This document shows, one piece after another, positions 49,383 through 57,413 of a DNA stretch of 64,000 nucleotides. The position numbers were made by a program, and so were the translations under genes. Numbering within the stretch: position 1 is the stretch's first letter; each line of letters opens with the position of its first letter. The notes under the pieces were generated by a model. That model had not been told where the DNA came from. It ran no database searches and was given only the letters and a program-made list of their open reading frames with translations. The DNA comes from Flavobacteriales bacterium. GTDB taxonomy: Bacteria > Bacteroidota > Bacteroidia > NS11-12g > UBA9320. The DNA lies in assembly GCA_020635355.1 (NCBI GenBank), contig JACJZW010000009.1:56763-120762 (forward strand), read 5' to 3'.

Positions 49383-49823
49383 ATGAACCACAAAACCTAC
49401 AAGCGAGCAGGCTTTGGGACGGTAACACCCTATCTGCTGATCCCTGATGCCCATCACCTGATTGAGTTGATTGAGCAGGTATTTGACGGAGAAATGGAGT
49501 CCCGGTTTACCGGAGACAAGAACCGCATCATGCACGTTGAAGCCCGCATTGGTGATAGCCGTATCATGTTTGGCGAGCCCCCGGAAACATTTGATTTAGC
49601 GCCCGGGAGCATCTATCTGTATGTGCCGGACTGCGATGATACGTTTAACAAGGCCATACAGTTTGGCTGCGCCGAGATCATGCCTGTAGCGTCGATGGAA
49701 CATTCCGGACAGCGATATGGCGGTGTGAAGGATCGCAACGGAACTATTTGGTGGATTGCCACTCAAATTGAAGATGTGAGCGACGACGAAGAACAAAAAC
49801 GAATTGAAGCCGCAGGACTATGA
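49383..49823 (+). CDS. VOC-superfamily (glyoxalase-like) protein
   Basis: A 146-residue protein of the PhnB-like branch of the vicinal-oxygen-chelate fold: TVTPYLLIPDAHHLIELIEQVF, then HVEARIGDSRIMFGEPP, then YLYVPDCDDTFNKAIQFGC and GVKDRNGTIWWIATQ. Members bind a metal and act on small molecules or confer resistance; the substrate is not visible. First of an operon: its stop overlaps the SDR start by ATGA. Confidence 0.83.
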   Translation: MNHKTYKRAGFGTVTPYLLIPDAHHLIELIEQVFDGEMESRFTGDKNRIMHVEARIGDSRIMFGEPPETFDLAPGSIYLYVPDCDDTFNKAIQFGCAEIMPVASMEHSGQRYGGVKDRNGTIWWIATQIEDVSDDEEQKRIEAAGL

Positions 49824-50476
49824 AGATTGCCTTGGTCACCGGCAGCAACCGTGGAATTGGTCGGGAAGTTTGCCGTCAATTGCTTCAGTTGGGATGGACG
49901 GTGGTGGGAACATCCCGAAATGGACAGACGGATCTGGATCACCCTTCTTTTCATGTGATTCAAGGCGATGTCTCCAACGATGCATCGGTTATGGCCATGC
50001 GCCACCAATTCCCCTTTGATCACCTCGATCTTTTGATCAACAACGCCGGCATCATTGGAAGTGGCCATGGCGTATCGGGATCAACAATGGATGAAATCAC
50101 GGAGATCATGAATACCAATGCACTGGGCCCGTTGCGAATGGCCAGGGCGTTTGAAGATGTATTGGTGAGATCCGCACAACCCCGCGTTGTGAATGTGTCC
50201 AGTGGCATGGGCGTGTTTGATGAACTCAGCACCGGATACTTTGCCTATCGTTGGTCTAAGAATCAGCTCAATGCTTTAACCTTGAGGATGCATGCCGAAC
50301 ATTTTGCGAAGGCCTGCGTTGTGTCGGTATGTCCCGGATGGGTTAAAACCGATATGGGTGGTGCATCCGCACCGCGATCTGTTGATCAGGGCGGACGAAG
50401 TGTGGTGTTGGCCGCTGTGGCCGATCACATCCAGAGTGGTAAATTTTATCGGGACGGAAACGAAATACCTTGGTAA
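49820..50476 (+). CDS. Short-chain dehydrogenase/reductase
   Basis: A 218-residue Rossmann-fold oxidoreductase. Cofactor loop GSNRGIG (8-14), the NNAG motif in LLINNAGIIG, catalytic S127/S128, Y143 and K147 (YRWSK). The lysine after YxxxK and the following LNALT helix are normal. Arg and Asn near the cofactor loop hint at NADPH. Substrate unknown. Second of four overlapping or closely spaced genes. Confidence 0.88.
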   Translation: MKIALVTGSNRGIGREVCRQLLQLGWTVVGTSRNGQTDLDHPSFHVIQGDVSNDASVMAMRHQFPFDHLDLLINNAGIIGSGHGVSGSTMDEITEIMNTNALGPLRMARAFEDVLVRSAQPRVVNVSSGMGVFDELSTGYFAYRWSKNQLNALTLRMHAEHFAKACVVSVCPGWVKTDMGGASAPRSVDQGGRSVVLAAVADHIQSGKFYRDGNEIPW

Positions 50477-50478
50477 CT

Positions 50479-51150
50479 ATGAATATACATATACTTGGAA
50501 CCGGCAATGTGGCACGGACTCTTGCTGTACGATTAAAGGAATTGGGCCATCGGGTTGAGCTGGAAACGCGAAATCCGGAAGACACCCTTTCGCGGACATT
50601 TGGTGATGGAACGGTGATGTCGGACTGGCTGAAGACGAACGATGTCTCGTTGTCGTCCTTCGGAACAACCACCTCAGAAGCCGATTTACTGATCAATGCC
50701 TCCAACGGTAAAGGAACGCTGGAAATGCTGCATCGGGTGGGTGCAGAAGCGCTCAAGGGTAAGGTGTTGTTGGATCTCTCCAATCCCCTGGATTTCTCCA
50801 ACGGCATGCCCCCAACGTTGTTCGTGTGCAATGACGATTCCCTGGGCGAGCAGATTCAACGGGAATTCCCGGATCTACAGGTGGTTAAATCATTGAACAC
50901 GCTAACGGCTCCATTGATGCTCACCCCCCATAAATTGAAGGGTGATCATGTGGTTTTTCTGAGTGGAAATCATGCCGAGGCCAAGGCTAAGGTTCGGGCA
51001 ATGGAAGAATCGGCTGGTTGGAAGACGGAGAACATCATTGATCTGGGCGACATCACCACCGCCCGGGGCACAGAACAATGGCTGGCACTCTGGGTGCGGT
51101 TATATGGTTCTTCGGGATCAGCCCTTTTCAATTTGAATCTGGTCAAATGA
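50479..51150 (+). CDS. NAD(P)-binding protein of the F420-reductase / ProC-like fold
   Basis: A 223-residue protein beginning MNIHILGTGNVARTLAVRL, an N-terminal Rossmann fold (GTGNVA), followed by VELETRNPED, where the second strand ends. The remainder (LLINASNGKGTLEMLHRV, VLLDLSNPLDFSNG, VVKSLNTL, VFLSGNHAEAK) matches the NADP oxidoreductase family that includes F420H2:NADP reductase-like proteins and DUF1942-type reductases. It starts 2 bp after the SDR gene. Substrate unknown. Confidence 0.8.
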   Translation: MNIHILGTGNVARTLAVRLKELGHRVELETRNPEDTLSRTFGDGTVMSDWLKTNDVSLSSFGTTTSEADLLINASNGKGTLEMLHRVGAEALKGKVLLDLSNPLDFSNGMPPTLFVCNDDSLGEQIQREFPDLQVVKSLNTLTAPLMLTPHKLKGDHVVFLSGNHAEAKAKVRAMEESAGWKTENIIDLGDITTARGTEQWLALWVRLYGSSGSALFNLNLVK

Positions 51151-51677
51151 GGGTTGTACTCGGGCTCATGGTTGCGGGATTTCTCTCCGGTTGTCAGCTT
51201 TTCCAGCGTCCATCCCGGCAATCGGTGTACGCGCAAGTTGCGGACGAATCCATTCCCAGCAAAAAGGCGCCATCCGATCCGCTTGGCTTAAATGCGGCGT
51301 ATAACCGGATCATGTCGGATTCCGGCAGTACCGAACAGGAACTGATGGGTAAATGGATGAATACGGTGCTGTATGTTGTTGAGTGGAGTGCGGATAGCTC
51401 ATTGGAGTTATTTCTGGACGTCACAGAAACCTTTGGAGGCGACATGAGCAAATATGAGTATTTGCCTAATGGACGGTACAAAGCCGGTTTAATTCAGGTT
51501 ACCAGCACGTATTCGTTGATGGAAAACGGAAGGGTTCTTCAAAATTTCAATGTGCTGGACAAACATGAGAAGTACCGTATCCGCATTGATGCCGACACAA
51601 TGGAGTGGATTACCTATGACGAATCCGTGTACAACAATATGATCTACGCCCGATTGGAGCGGCGGGATTCGATTTGA
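51147..51677 (+). CDS. Lipoprotein of unknown function
   Basis: A 176-residue lipoprotein starting at 51147 (ATGA overlap with the previous stop); signal MRVVLGLMVAGFLSGC with the lipid-bearing Cys near residue 16. No family recognised. Last gene of the VOC-SDR-reductase operon, and the last gene of ordinary composition before the AT-rich cassette region. Confidence 0.75.
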   Translation: MRVVLGLMVAGFLSGCQLFQRPSRQSVYAQVADESIPSKKAPSDPLGLNAAYNRIMSDSGSTEQELMGKWMNTVLYVVEWSADSSLELFLDVTETFGGDMSKYEYLPNGRYKAGLIQVTSTYSLMENGRVLQNFNVLDKHEKYRIRIDADTMEWITYDESVYNNMIYARLERRDSI

Positions 51678-51770
51678 GGGGTGATATGTAAATCTGAGTG
51701 CATTCAAAATAATTATTCTCAATTCAAATAAAATTGGAAGCCCCCGTTCTTGATCAACCAACGAGATCAC

Positions 51771-52364
51771 ATGAATCAAATCGATAAAGATGACATTAGA
51801 TTAGCGTTTACATTTACTGTTGCTCACAGTGAAAAAGAGTTCCTGGGCGTCATCCGTGACTTTGTAAATAGGTTATTTGGGCAACGATTTGTGTTAACCG
51901 TTTACGATAATGTATCTAAATCACCTATTATCCATGCCTCCATATTATACAGACTACCTAAGGTTGGCAAAAAGTACAATCGGATCGAGGTTAACCCTAA
52001 CAAAATCCCTGCACTAAGCGAACCCCAATTCAAGTCCCTTCGTGGATTCGTTTTATCTAATTATAACTGGGGTGAACTTGGACCATGGTTTCTTGATTGT
52101 CGGTATTCTGATGTTGAATCCGAGCAAAGGGAATATAAAGAAATTAGACATTTGGAGACACCGTCTTTCAGAACTGTTGAAATGATAGAGACAAGATTAA
52201 GTATGATGGCTCTGGTTAATAAACATGAACAAGTAACTGATTTCTTTAATCTAAATAATATTCATTATTTTATTGAATACCTGCAACTCTTAAATACCCA
52301 AATTGAAGAGTCTGAATCATTAAGTCTTATTCAAGCACTTTCTATTGAATTTCCATGTCAATAG
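51771..52364 (+). CDS. Hypothetical protein, first gene of the AT-rich cassette region
   Basis: A 197-residue soluble protein from the ATG at 51771 (MNQIDKDDIRLAF). It is mainly helical and charged at both ends, with aromatic-rich central strands (LSNYNWGELGPWFLDCRYSD). No signal peptide and no domain recognised. Codon use is visibly AT-richer than the operon just upstream, consistent with acquired DNA. It is followed by the first full copy of the dispersed repeat. Confidence 0.65.
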   Translation: MNQIDKDDIRLAFTFTVAHSEKEFLGVIRDFVNRLFGQRFVLTVYDNVSKSPIIHASILYRLPKVGKKYNRIEVNPNKIPALSEPQFKSLRGFVLSNYNWGELGPWFLDCRYSDVESEQREYKEIRHLETPSFRTVEMIETRLSMMALVNKHEQVTDFFNLNNIHYFIEYLQLLNTQIEESESLSLIQALSIEFPCQ

Positions 52365-52479
52365 CTACTGGCTATTAGTTCCTTTTCTGAGTCATACCTC
52401 TAAAATCACCAGAACAACACTAAACTCGGTGATCCTCGAACACCATATTAATCCCCAAGCGTTTGTGGTCAATGCCTAA

Positions 52480-52500
52480 AGTCTCAGCTGTTAAAGGTAG
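52480..52500 (+). repeat. Candidate attC right core upstream of repeat copy 1
   Basis: CAGCTGTTAAAGGTAGC resembles the right ends of the better sites (GTTAYAGGYAAC). The left arm, expected after the stop at 52364, is not clear. Confidence 0.3.
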
Positions 52501-53077
52501 CACTACACTCGGATTTTAACCCAATCTCTCTTGGTATCGCGGGTGGGCAGAAAATAGGTGGCGGATTGCGCGTTGAGGGCTGATTTTGGCGGCCTTGGCG
52601 GTCGATGGCCAGTGTGACAAGCCAAAATGCCGGGCATTCTATTTTTCAGATTTTTGCACCACTTTTTTACTCTGGCGCGGAAGCTTTAGCGTAGGAGCCT
52701 AAAAAAGTGGTAACCTTTTGAAGTACAATGAACAACGGAATATCCCGGTTGTAAAATCTTCTCCCACTTTTTCCTTGATGAAAAAGTAGGCAAAAAATCA
52801 AGTCGGAAAGATACTGCCCGCCCGCTCTTTCCCATTTCTTGAAAATCAGGCGAAAGAATGAACAAGCACTTTCTCCGATTTTCTACCAAATGGGAAATTC
52901 ACTCCGGGCCTTCCCCGCCTTTCCGACAGCCCACCCGCGGGAGTACAAGTTGATTTTCAAACCCAATTGAATGTTCAAAAGCATCACTTCCAGAACATGA
53001 ATTTGTGCAGGCAATTACGCCATCAAATCAACCGTTGCAGAGTGATAGATATCGGAAATGGGGATATATTCGATTGT
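52490..53077 (+). repeat. Dispersed repeat, copy 1 (full length)
   Basis: A non-coding repeat that fills most of the 777-bp gap to the next gene. It holds a 12-bp perfect inverted repeat (52658-52669 with 52700-52711), a second hairpin (52763-52773 with 52780-52790), and a nested fold: GTCGGAAAG/CTTTCCGAC at 52802-52810/52919-52927 enclosing TTTCCCATTT/AAATGGGAAA at 52828-52837/52888-52897. It ends GGGATATATTCGATTGT, with TATATTCG at 53065-53072. It carries about 65 extra bp near 52970-53040 compared with the other copies. Minus-strand 67-residue frames in it are not conserved and are not called. Confidence 0.85.
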
Positions 53078-53141
53078 TGGGGCCAATGTAAAAATCACGA
53101 ACATCATTTCTATCGGCCGACAGAATTTCATAGCTTTGAGC

Positions 53142-54029
53142 ATGGCAAAAAAAGCAGTAAATAAAAGCCCACTTGGCGAAGTTTTCGGCTTTCCAATTGA
53201 GAATGATAGCTCGAAAGCGAATCGATATCGAAAGCAGAAACTTTGTCCTTACAACAACAAAGTTCCAAACTGCACAAAGGACAAAGCAAATAATCCACTT
53301 GGAGTTTGCAGTGTGCTGCACAATGGGACATCGGTAATAACATGCCCCACAAGATTCAGAGAAGATTGGCTCATTATTGAACAAGCTGCCGAATTTGCAT
53401 TTGGCAAGAAAGCAAATTGGACTTCATTGTCTGAAATAAAGCTCGTTGACAAAAACGGTCAATCAGCTGGAAACATTGACTTTGTGCTAGTTCAATACAA
53501 CGACAAAGGACAACTCAGAGACTTTGCTTCATTAGAAGTTCAAGGCGTATATATCTCAGGAAATCTCCGAAATCCATTTGAAGCATATATGAAAAAGCCA
53601 TCCAAAGACTTTGAGTGGCCATCAGGTTACAACTACCCAAAACCTGATTACTTATCATCATCTCGAAAGAGACTTATTCCACAGATGCTCTACAAGGGTG
53701 GAATTTTTCAATCTTGGAAAAAGAAACAGGCTGTTGCGCTACAAAAATCATTTTTTGAGACTCTTCCTTCTCTGCCAACAACGACTAGGTCAAAAGCTGA
53801 TATTGCGTGGTTTTTATATGACCTGGATTTCGACAAAAAGACCCAGCAGAACAACCTTGTTTTAACGGAAACAATTTATACAGAATTTGAGCCAGCTCTA
53901 TTAAGGGTTACAACACCAGAGCCCGGAGATATCTCCGACTTTATAAATATTCTACAAACCCGTCTTGACGAGCATTTGGATAAAAATCCACCAGATGCTC
54001 CGTCATTAACAGACATCATAAGCAGTTAA
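53142..54029 (+). CDS. NotI-family type II restriction endonuclease
   Basis: A 295-residue protein from the ATG at 53142. The N-terminal half holds four cysteines, C35, C44, C56 and C68 (LCPYNN, PNCTKDKA, LGVCSVL, ITCPTRF), the same arrangement as the metal-binding Cys4 domain of NotI, followed by REDWLI. The PD-(D/E)XK-type site is D113 (NIDFVLVQ) and E132-V-Q134 (SLEVQ), matching NotI, in which the second acidic residue is followed by X-Gln. NotI family enzymes cut long palindromes. Its partner methyltransferase starts 2 bp downstream. It follows repeat copy 1. Recognition sequence unknown. Confidence 0.82.
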   Translation: MAKKAVNKSPLGEVFGFPIENDSSKANRYRKQKLCPYNNKVPNCTKDKANNPLGVCSVLHNGTSVITCPTRFREDWLIIEQAAEFAFGKKANWTSLSEIKLVDKNGQSAGNIDFVLVQYNDKGQLRDFASLEVQGVYISGNLRNPFEAYMKKPSKDFEWPSGYNYPKPDYLSSSRKRLIPQMLYKGGIFQSWKKKQAVALQKSFFETLPSLPTTTRSKADIAWFLYDLDFDKKTQQNNLVLTETIYTEFEPALLRVTTPEPGDISDFINILQTRLDEHLDKNPPDAPSLTDIISS

Positions 54030-54031
54030 TT

Positions 54032-54907
54032 ATGGACGGACAATTATCAATGTTTGAAACGAAACAGAAAAAAACTACTCACAAAGTAGTTAATGTGGCT
54101 TCCGTTCCACAGAGAAGTCCTTTCAGATATCCTGGTGGTAAGACTTGGTTAATTCCTGTAGTTAGACAATGGCTCAAACAATCGGAAGAACAAAAGACTT
54201 TAGTCGAACCATTTGCGGGTGGTGGAATTGTTAGCCTTACAACAGCATTTGAAAGTTTAGCTGACCATATTGTAATGGTTGAACTTGACAAAGAAGTGGC
54301 TGCTGTTTGGGAAGTGATAATTAATGGTGACCAAGATTGGTTGGCCGACAAAATCTATTCATTCGAGCTAACCCCTGAAAATGTAAACTCGATTCTTCAA
54401 AAGGAAAACAAGACTGAAAAGGAACAGGCATTCAGTACGATTCTAAAAAACAGAATTTTTCATGGTGGTATTATTACAAAAGGTTCAGGATTGATTAAGA
54501 ATGGTGAGAATGGAAAAGGAATAAAATCTCGATGGTATCCAAAAACTTTAAGAGACAGAATTAAGGCAATTGGACATGTTAAGAACAAAATGAAATTCAT
54601 CACAGGTGATGCTTTTACTGAACTTGAGAAAGTTAAAAACGATGAAAGTACCTACTCATTTATTGACCCCCCATATACAGTTGCAGGAAGACGCCTATAC
54701 ACACATTTTGAATTAGACCATGATTCACTATTCGCTTTGACAGCACAACTCAAAGGAAAGTTTATGCTTACTTATGACGATACCGATGAAATCAGGCAAC
54801 TAGCCGAAAAGTATAATCTTGATTTTAGAACAATCCCAATGAAAACAACTCATCATATTCAAAAGAATGAAATCATAGTTTCGGACAATTTTGATTGGTG
54901 GAAATAA
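54032..54907 (+). CDS. Adenine-specific DNA methyltransferase (D12/Dam class)
   Basis: A 291-residue alpha-class N6-adenine methyltransferase. The leader motif is FRYPGGKTWL (31-40), the AdoMet loop EPFAGGG (59-65) and the catalytic IDPPYT (D212 to Y215). It contains the usual target-recognition segment between the two. As partner of the NotI-like nuclease (2-bp gap, NotI-type gene first), it should protect host sites. Because this class methylates adenine, the recognised sequence should contain A, unlike NotI's own all-GC site. It ends 10 bp before a clear attC-like repeat. Confidence 0.9.
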   Translation: MDGQLSMFETKQKKTTHKVVNVASVPQRSPFRYPGGKTWLIPVVRQWLKQSEEQKTLVEPFAGGGIVSLTTAFESLADHIVMVELDKEVAAVWEVIINGDQDWLADKIYSFELTPENVNSILQKENKTEKEQAFSTILKNRIFHGGIITKGSGLIKNGENGKGIKSRWYPKTLRDRIKAIGHVKNKMKFITGDAFTELEKVKNDESTYSFIDPPYTVAGRRLYTHFELDHDSLFALTAQLKGKFMLTYDDTDEIRQLAEKYNLDFRTIPMKTTHHIQKNEIIVSDNFDWWK

Positions 54908-54917
54908 AAAAACACTG

Positions 54918-54978
54918 GCCCCAACAACGGCTATAGTGCATTCTCTACGGGACACGCACCATAGCCACCGTTATAGGC
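54918..54978 (+). repeat. attC-like site A
   Basis: AACAACGGCTATAGTGC (54923-54939) pairs with GCACCATAGCCACCGTT (54956-54972), 13 of 17 positions complementary, with outer GCC (54918-54920) and GGC (54976-54978) also pairing. The left arm ends an AAC core and the right arm a GTT core, as in integron attC sites. The next gene starts 23 bp later. Confidence 0.65.
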
Positions 54979-55001
54979 AACCTTAAAAACGATATTGAAA
55001 G

Positions 55002-55403
55002 ATGAAACTTGAATTTCTTGACGATATAAGCAACGGTGGGAAACTTAAAGGTGTAGAAACAGACCAGCTTGTTCGGCTTTATGACTTTGACCATATTGAA
55101 GCAGAAAATTTCAGGAAAGCAATTCAACAAACACTCATTGATAACGGCAGACAGCTTAACTTAAATGAAATAGTTTTTATAGAGGCAATTAATTGTAATT
55201 TGACCTTGCGCATTACGGCGGTAGACGTAGGGATTAATAGCAAGGATAATTCAACTTTTTTCTGTGACTTGACAAAAAACGGATATATAAATATGATGAA
55301 CTTGTTGGAACCATTCTGCAAGAAAGACAGCAGCGGCTATCAATGGCTTTACGACATTAACACTCCAATAGAATTCCTATTCTCATCAGGTGGGAAATGG
55401 TAA
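55002..55403 (+). CDS. Hypothetical protein
   Basis: A 133-residue soluble protein, no signal peptide. Visible pattern: MKLEFLDDISNGGKLKGVE, VRLYDFDHIEAENFRKAIQ and NEIVFIEAINCNLTLRI. No domain recognised. It lies alone between attC-like sites A and G, so it looks like a single-gene cassette. Confidence 0.65.
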   Translation: MKLEFLDDISNGGKLKGVETDQLVRLYDFDHIEAENFRKAIQQTLIDNGRQLNLNEIVFIEAINCNLTLRITAVDVGINSKDNSTFFCDLTKNGYINMMNLLEPFCKKDSSGYQWLYDINTPIEFLFSSGGKW

Positions 55404-55464
55404 CGGAACAAAGTCTACAAAAAAGAAACAGTAACTGATTAAACACGAAAAGACAATAGGAAAG

Positions 55465-55500
55465 GCAGCCTAAAACACGCGTATAGCCATCCGATAGGTA
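55465..55500 (+). repeat. attC-like half site G
   Basis: GTATAGCCATCCGATAGGTA (55481-55500) resembles the right arm of site A (ATAGCCACCGTTATAGGC); GCCTAAAA at 55468 may be the remains of a left core. Confidence 0.35.
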
Positions 55501-55509
55501 CAAATAAGA

Positions 55510-55968
55510 ATGAAAAAGACAATAACGATAATATTGCTGGTGGCTGTGGCAAAAATTGGCTTCAGTTGCACTTGTGTTCAACGGGATACGTTTTCGATTA
55601 AGACTGAATTCAAGAGTAGAGATGTAATCTTCCATGGAACACTAATTCAAGTAGACACCATTAACATGGGAATTGACTCAATCTTCCATTTCTAAACAGA
55701 CGAAATTTGGTACACTTTCGAAGTTGTCGACTATTTCAAGGGAAAAGCTCAACAGAAAACGATTAGAATAAGGAGTGGAATTACAAATGCTCATGACTGC
55801 AAATTTGTCTTCACGAAAGGGAAATCTTATGTTGTATATGCATATCATCCAGTGACAGAAAAATTTAAAAAGGACAAGTCTATTTTGAAGACCACAGTTT
55901 GCACTCACACGGGAGAAGCGACCGAACAGAAGATTCTTGAAGCTAAAAATCAGAGCAAATACCGCTAA
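55510..55968 (+). pseudogene. Secreted TIMP/NTR-like protein interrupted by an in-frame stop
   Basis: From the ATG at 55510 the reading frame encodes a signal peptide (MKKTITIILLVAVAKIGFSC) and CTCVQRD, then runs into TAA at 55693-55695. The same frame then continues without further stops to TAA at 55966-55968 with a sensible sequence (DEIWYTFEVVDYFKGKA, HDCKFVFTKGKSYVVYAYHP, TTVCTHTGEA). The whole 152-codon product would be a secreted Cys-rich protein with the N-terminal Cys-x-Cys and cysteine spacing of small NTR/TIMP-like domains seen in Bacteroidota. Either a single-base nonsense change or a sequencing error explains the break. Confidence 0.7.
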
Positions 55969-56022
55969 CAATGTGTATAGTGACTACCCTACGAGAAACG
56001 CACCACACCCATACCGTTGGCG
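55963..56022 (+). repeat. attC-like site B
   Basis: CGCTAAC (55963-55969) pairs with GTTGGCG (56016-56022), one wobble, and TATAGTG (55976-55982) with CACCACA (56001-56007) in part. The TAA stop of the preceding gene lies inside the left core. Confidence 0.6.
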
Positions 56023-56034
56023 TACATTTACATA

Positions 56035-56325
56035 ATGGACTACAAGACTAAAAGAATTTTACCAGGACTGGGAATGATTGCGGTAAATGCAATTTACTTC
56101 TATCAGTTTGCATTCTTATTTTATAGTTACCATTATACCAGTGTGTTATATTTTTTCATGTATCCGGACTGGATTTTGATTATGAATATGTTGTTCGCAA
56201 CTATCGGAATCAGAGTTGGATTCAGACTTGCTTTTTCAAATATCTCAATGAAGCAAGCAATTAGAGTTGAAATCCCAGTCCTAACTGTGGGATTCCTGAC
56301 ATCCTTATTATACCCATCATTTTGA
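56035..56325 (+). CDS. Small predicted membrane protein
   Basis: A 96-residue protein from the ATG at 56035, 13 bp after the right core of site B. Three hydrophobic helices are visible: about 10-29 (PGLGMIAVNAIYFYQFAFLF), 38-63 (VLYFFMYPDWILIMNMLFATIGIRV) and 77-93. No family recognised. It sits in a single-gene cassette between sites B and C. Confidence 0.6.
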   Translation: MDYKTKRILPGLGMIAVNAIYFYQFAFLFYSYHYTSVLYFFMYPDWILIMNMLFATIGIRVGFRLAFSNISMKQAIRVEIPVLTVGFLTSLLYPSF

Positions 56326-56334
56326 ATTAAAAAC

Positions 56335-56413
56335 GACAACCCAACATCGGGTAAAGCTCATGCTCATCGGGACTCTGTGCATAGCCAACCGTTGTCACAC
56401 ATCTCAGTTAGGC
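56335..56413 (+). repeat. attC-like site C
   Basis: Left core ACCCAAC (56339-56345), a perfect RYYYAAC, begins CCAACATCGGGTAAAGC, similar to site A. The right part GCATAGCCAACCGTTGTC (56379-56396) resembles the right arm of A; GTTAGGC (56407-56413), a perfect GTTRRRY, follows. Which GTT is the core is unclear. Confidence 0.6.
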
Positions 56414-56452
56414 GAAATCCGAATGAAACAAGTGTCATCCATTGGAACCGCG

Positions 56453-56741
56453 ACCAACCATGGGATATACAGGCTGAAAAATCTTCTCCTACTTTTTCCT
56501 TGATGAAAAAGTAGGCAAAAAATCAAGTCGGAAAGATGCTGCCCGCCCGCTCTTTCCCATTTCTTGAAAATCAGGCAAAAGAATGTACAAGCACTTTCTC
56601 CGATTTTCTACCAAATGGGAAATTCACTCCGGGCCTCCACCACCTTTCGGACAGCCTGCCCGCGGGATCACAAGTTGGTTTCAAGGATCAAATGAGCCAA
56701 GTAGTGTGGTTGATATGGGAAATGAGGATATATTCGATTGT
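56453..56741 (+). repeat. Dispersed repeat, copy 2 (right half only)
   Basis: Starts near ACCATGGGATATACAGG, keeps the CCTACTTTTTC/GAAAAAGTAGG hairpin and the nested GTCGGAAAG fold, and ends GAGGATATATTCGATTGT. It shares a variant stretch (CAAGTAGTGTGGTTGAT) with copy 4. TTG at 56710-56712 lies 16 bp before TATATTCG at 56729-56736. Confidence 0.8.
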
Positions 56742-57234
56742 GGGCAATTTTATTAGCACCGACGGACCAACATATCCAGTGATTCTCACGATAAAAGCGA
56801 CTGGTTATCTTGGCCTCGTTGACAACGCGGATAGTTTAACAAACTCCAACGCTTTGGGACTGATTAAAGGAGTTCTCAAGAATTTTCAAGTGTACGACGA
56901 AGACGGACGGTTATGGAAAGTCGAAAAGGTGGACTCAAATTTCAAAGTAAATGGACTTACGAAATTTCTTGCTTACACCGTTTATAATCCAAAAGTAATG
57001 TTGACCATTGGTTGGACTAAAATAACAGACTACAAACTAGACGACTTAAAGAAGGACATTATCAAGCAGGTGGACAGGGACGACGACATCATAACTCAAT
57101 TTGAAGAAGGCGAAGTTATTAAGAGACAAATCGAAAACTGCGAATCGTTTGATAGCATCGTCAAGACATTGGAAAAGTATGTGTTCAAAGTGAATGAGGA
57201 AGAGCTGTTGAAAGAGACAGAGTCGAGAAAATAG
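56722..57234 (+). CDS. Hypothetical protein (start uncertain)
   Basis: The open frame reaches back into repeat copy 2, so the true start is doubtful. An ATG at 56722 lies in the repeat and gives 170 residues; if TATATTCG at 56729 is the promoter, the start must be later, for example GTG at 56740. The conserved-looking part begins FISTDGPTYPVILTIKATGY and contains GLIKGVLKNFQVYDEDGRLW; the second half is helical and acidic (DDLKKDIIKQVDRDDDIITQ). No signal peptide and no known domain. It ends just before attC-like site I. Confidence 0.55.
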   Translation: MRIYSIVGNFISTDGPTYPVILTIKATGYLGLVDNADSLTNSNALGLIKGVLKNFQVYDEDGRLWKVEKVDSNFKVNGLTKFLAYTVYNPKVMLTIGWTKITDYKLDDLKKDIIKQVDRDDDIITQFEEGEVIKRQIENCESFDSIVKTLEKYVFKVNEEELLKETESRK

Positions 57235-57236
57235 AA

Positions 57237-57362
57237 CCGCCCACAGCGACGTAAATAACGCTTTGCGGAGTTCGATGGTCGAAAAGATAAAGTGAGTTAT
57301 TATCTTGAGGCTAAATGGTTACGATAGACACTGTACCCATCATAGCCTCCGGTTGTAAGGGC
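57237..57362 (+). repeat. attC-like site I
   Basis: The right arm CATAGCCTCCGGTTGTAAGG (57341-57360) closely resembles that of site A. The left arm CCGCCCACAGCGACG right after the stop at 57234 is a weaker match. Confidence 0.5.
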
Positions 57363-57365
57363 GCA

Positions 57366-57399
57366 TTGCCAATCGTCACAAACTATTTCCCTACCTTTG
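57366..57399 (+). promoter_or_regulatory. Promoter of the Doc toxin-antitoxin cassette
   Basis: TTG at 57366-57368 and an exact TAnnTTTG (TACCTTTG) at 57392-57399, spacing 23 bp, 14 bp before the antitoxin ATG. It lies inside the cassette, so the pair carries its own promoter. Confidence 0.6.
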
Positions 57400-57413
57400 G
57401 GTGTTAGTTGGAT

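Noticed and set aside
52686..52889. 67-codon minus-strand frames in repeat copies 1 and 5 (also 61067-61270)
   Set aside because: Nearly identical because the DNA is repeated, but the frame is broken or absent in copies 2, 3 and 4, so there is no sign of selection for protein.
56423..56503. 26-codon open frame just after GTTAGGC (MKQVSSIG...)
   Set aside because: It runs into repeat copy 2 and stops in the hairpin; too short and no homology that I recognise.
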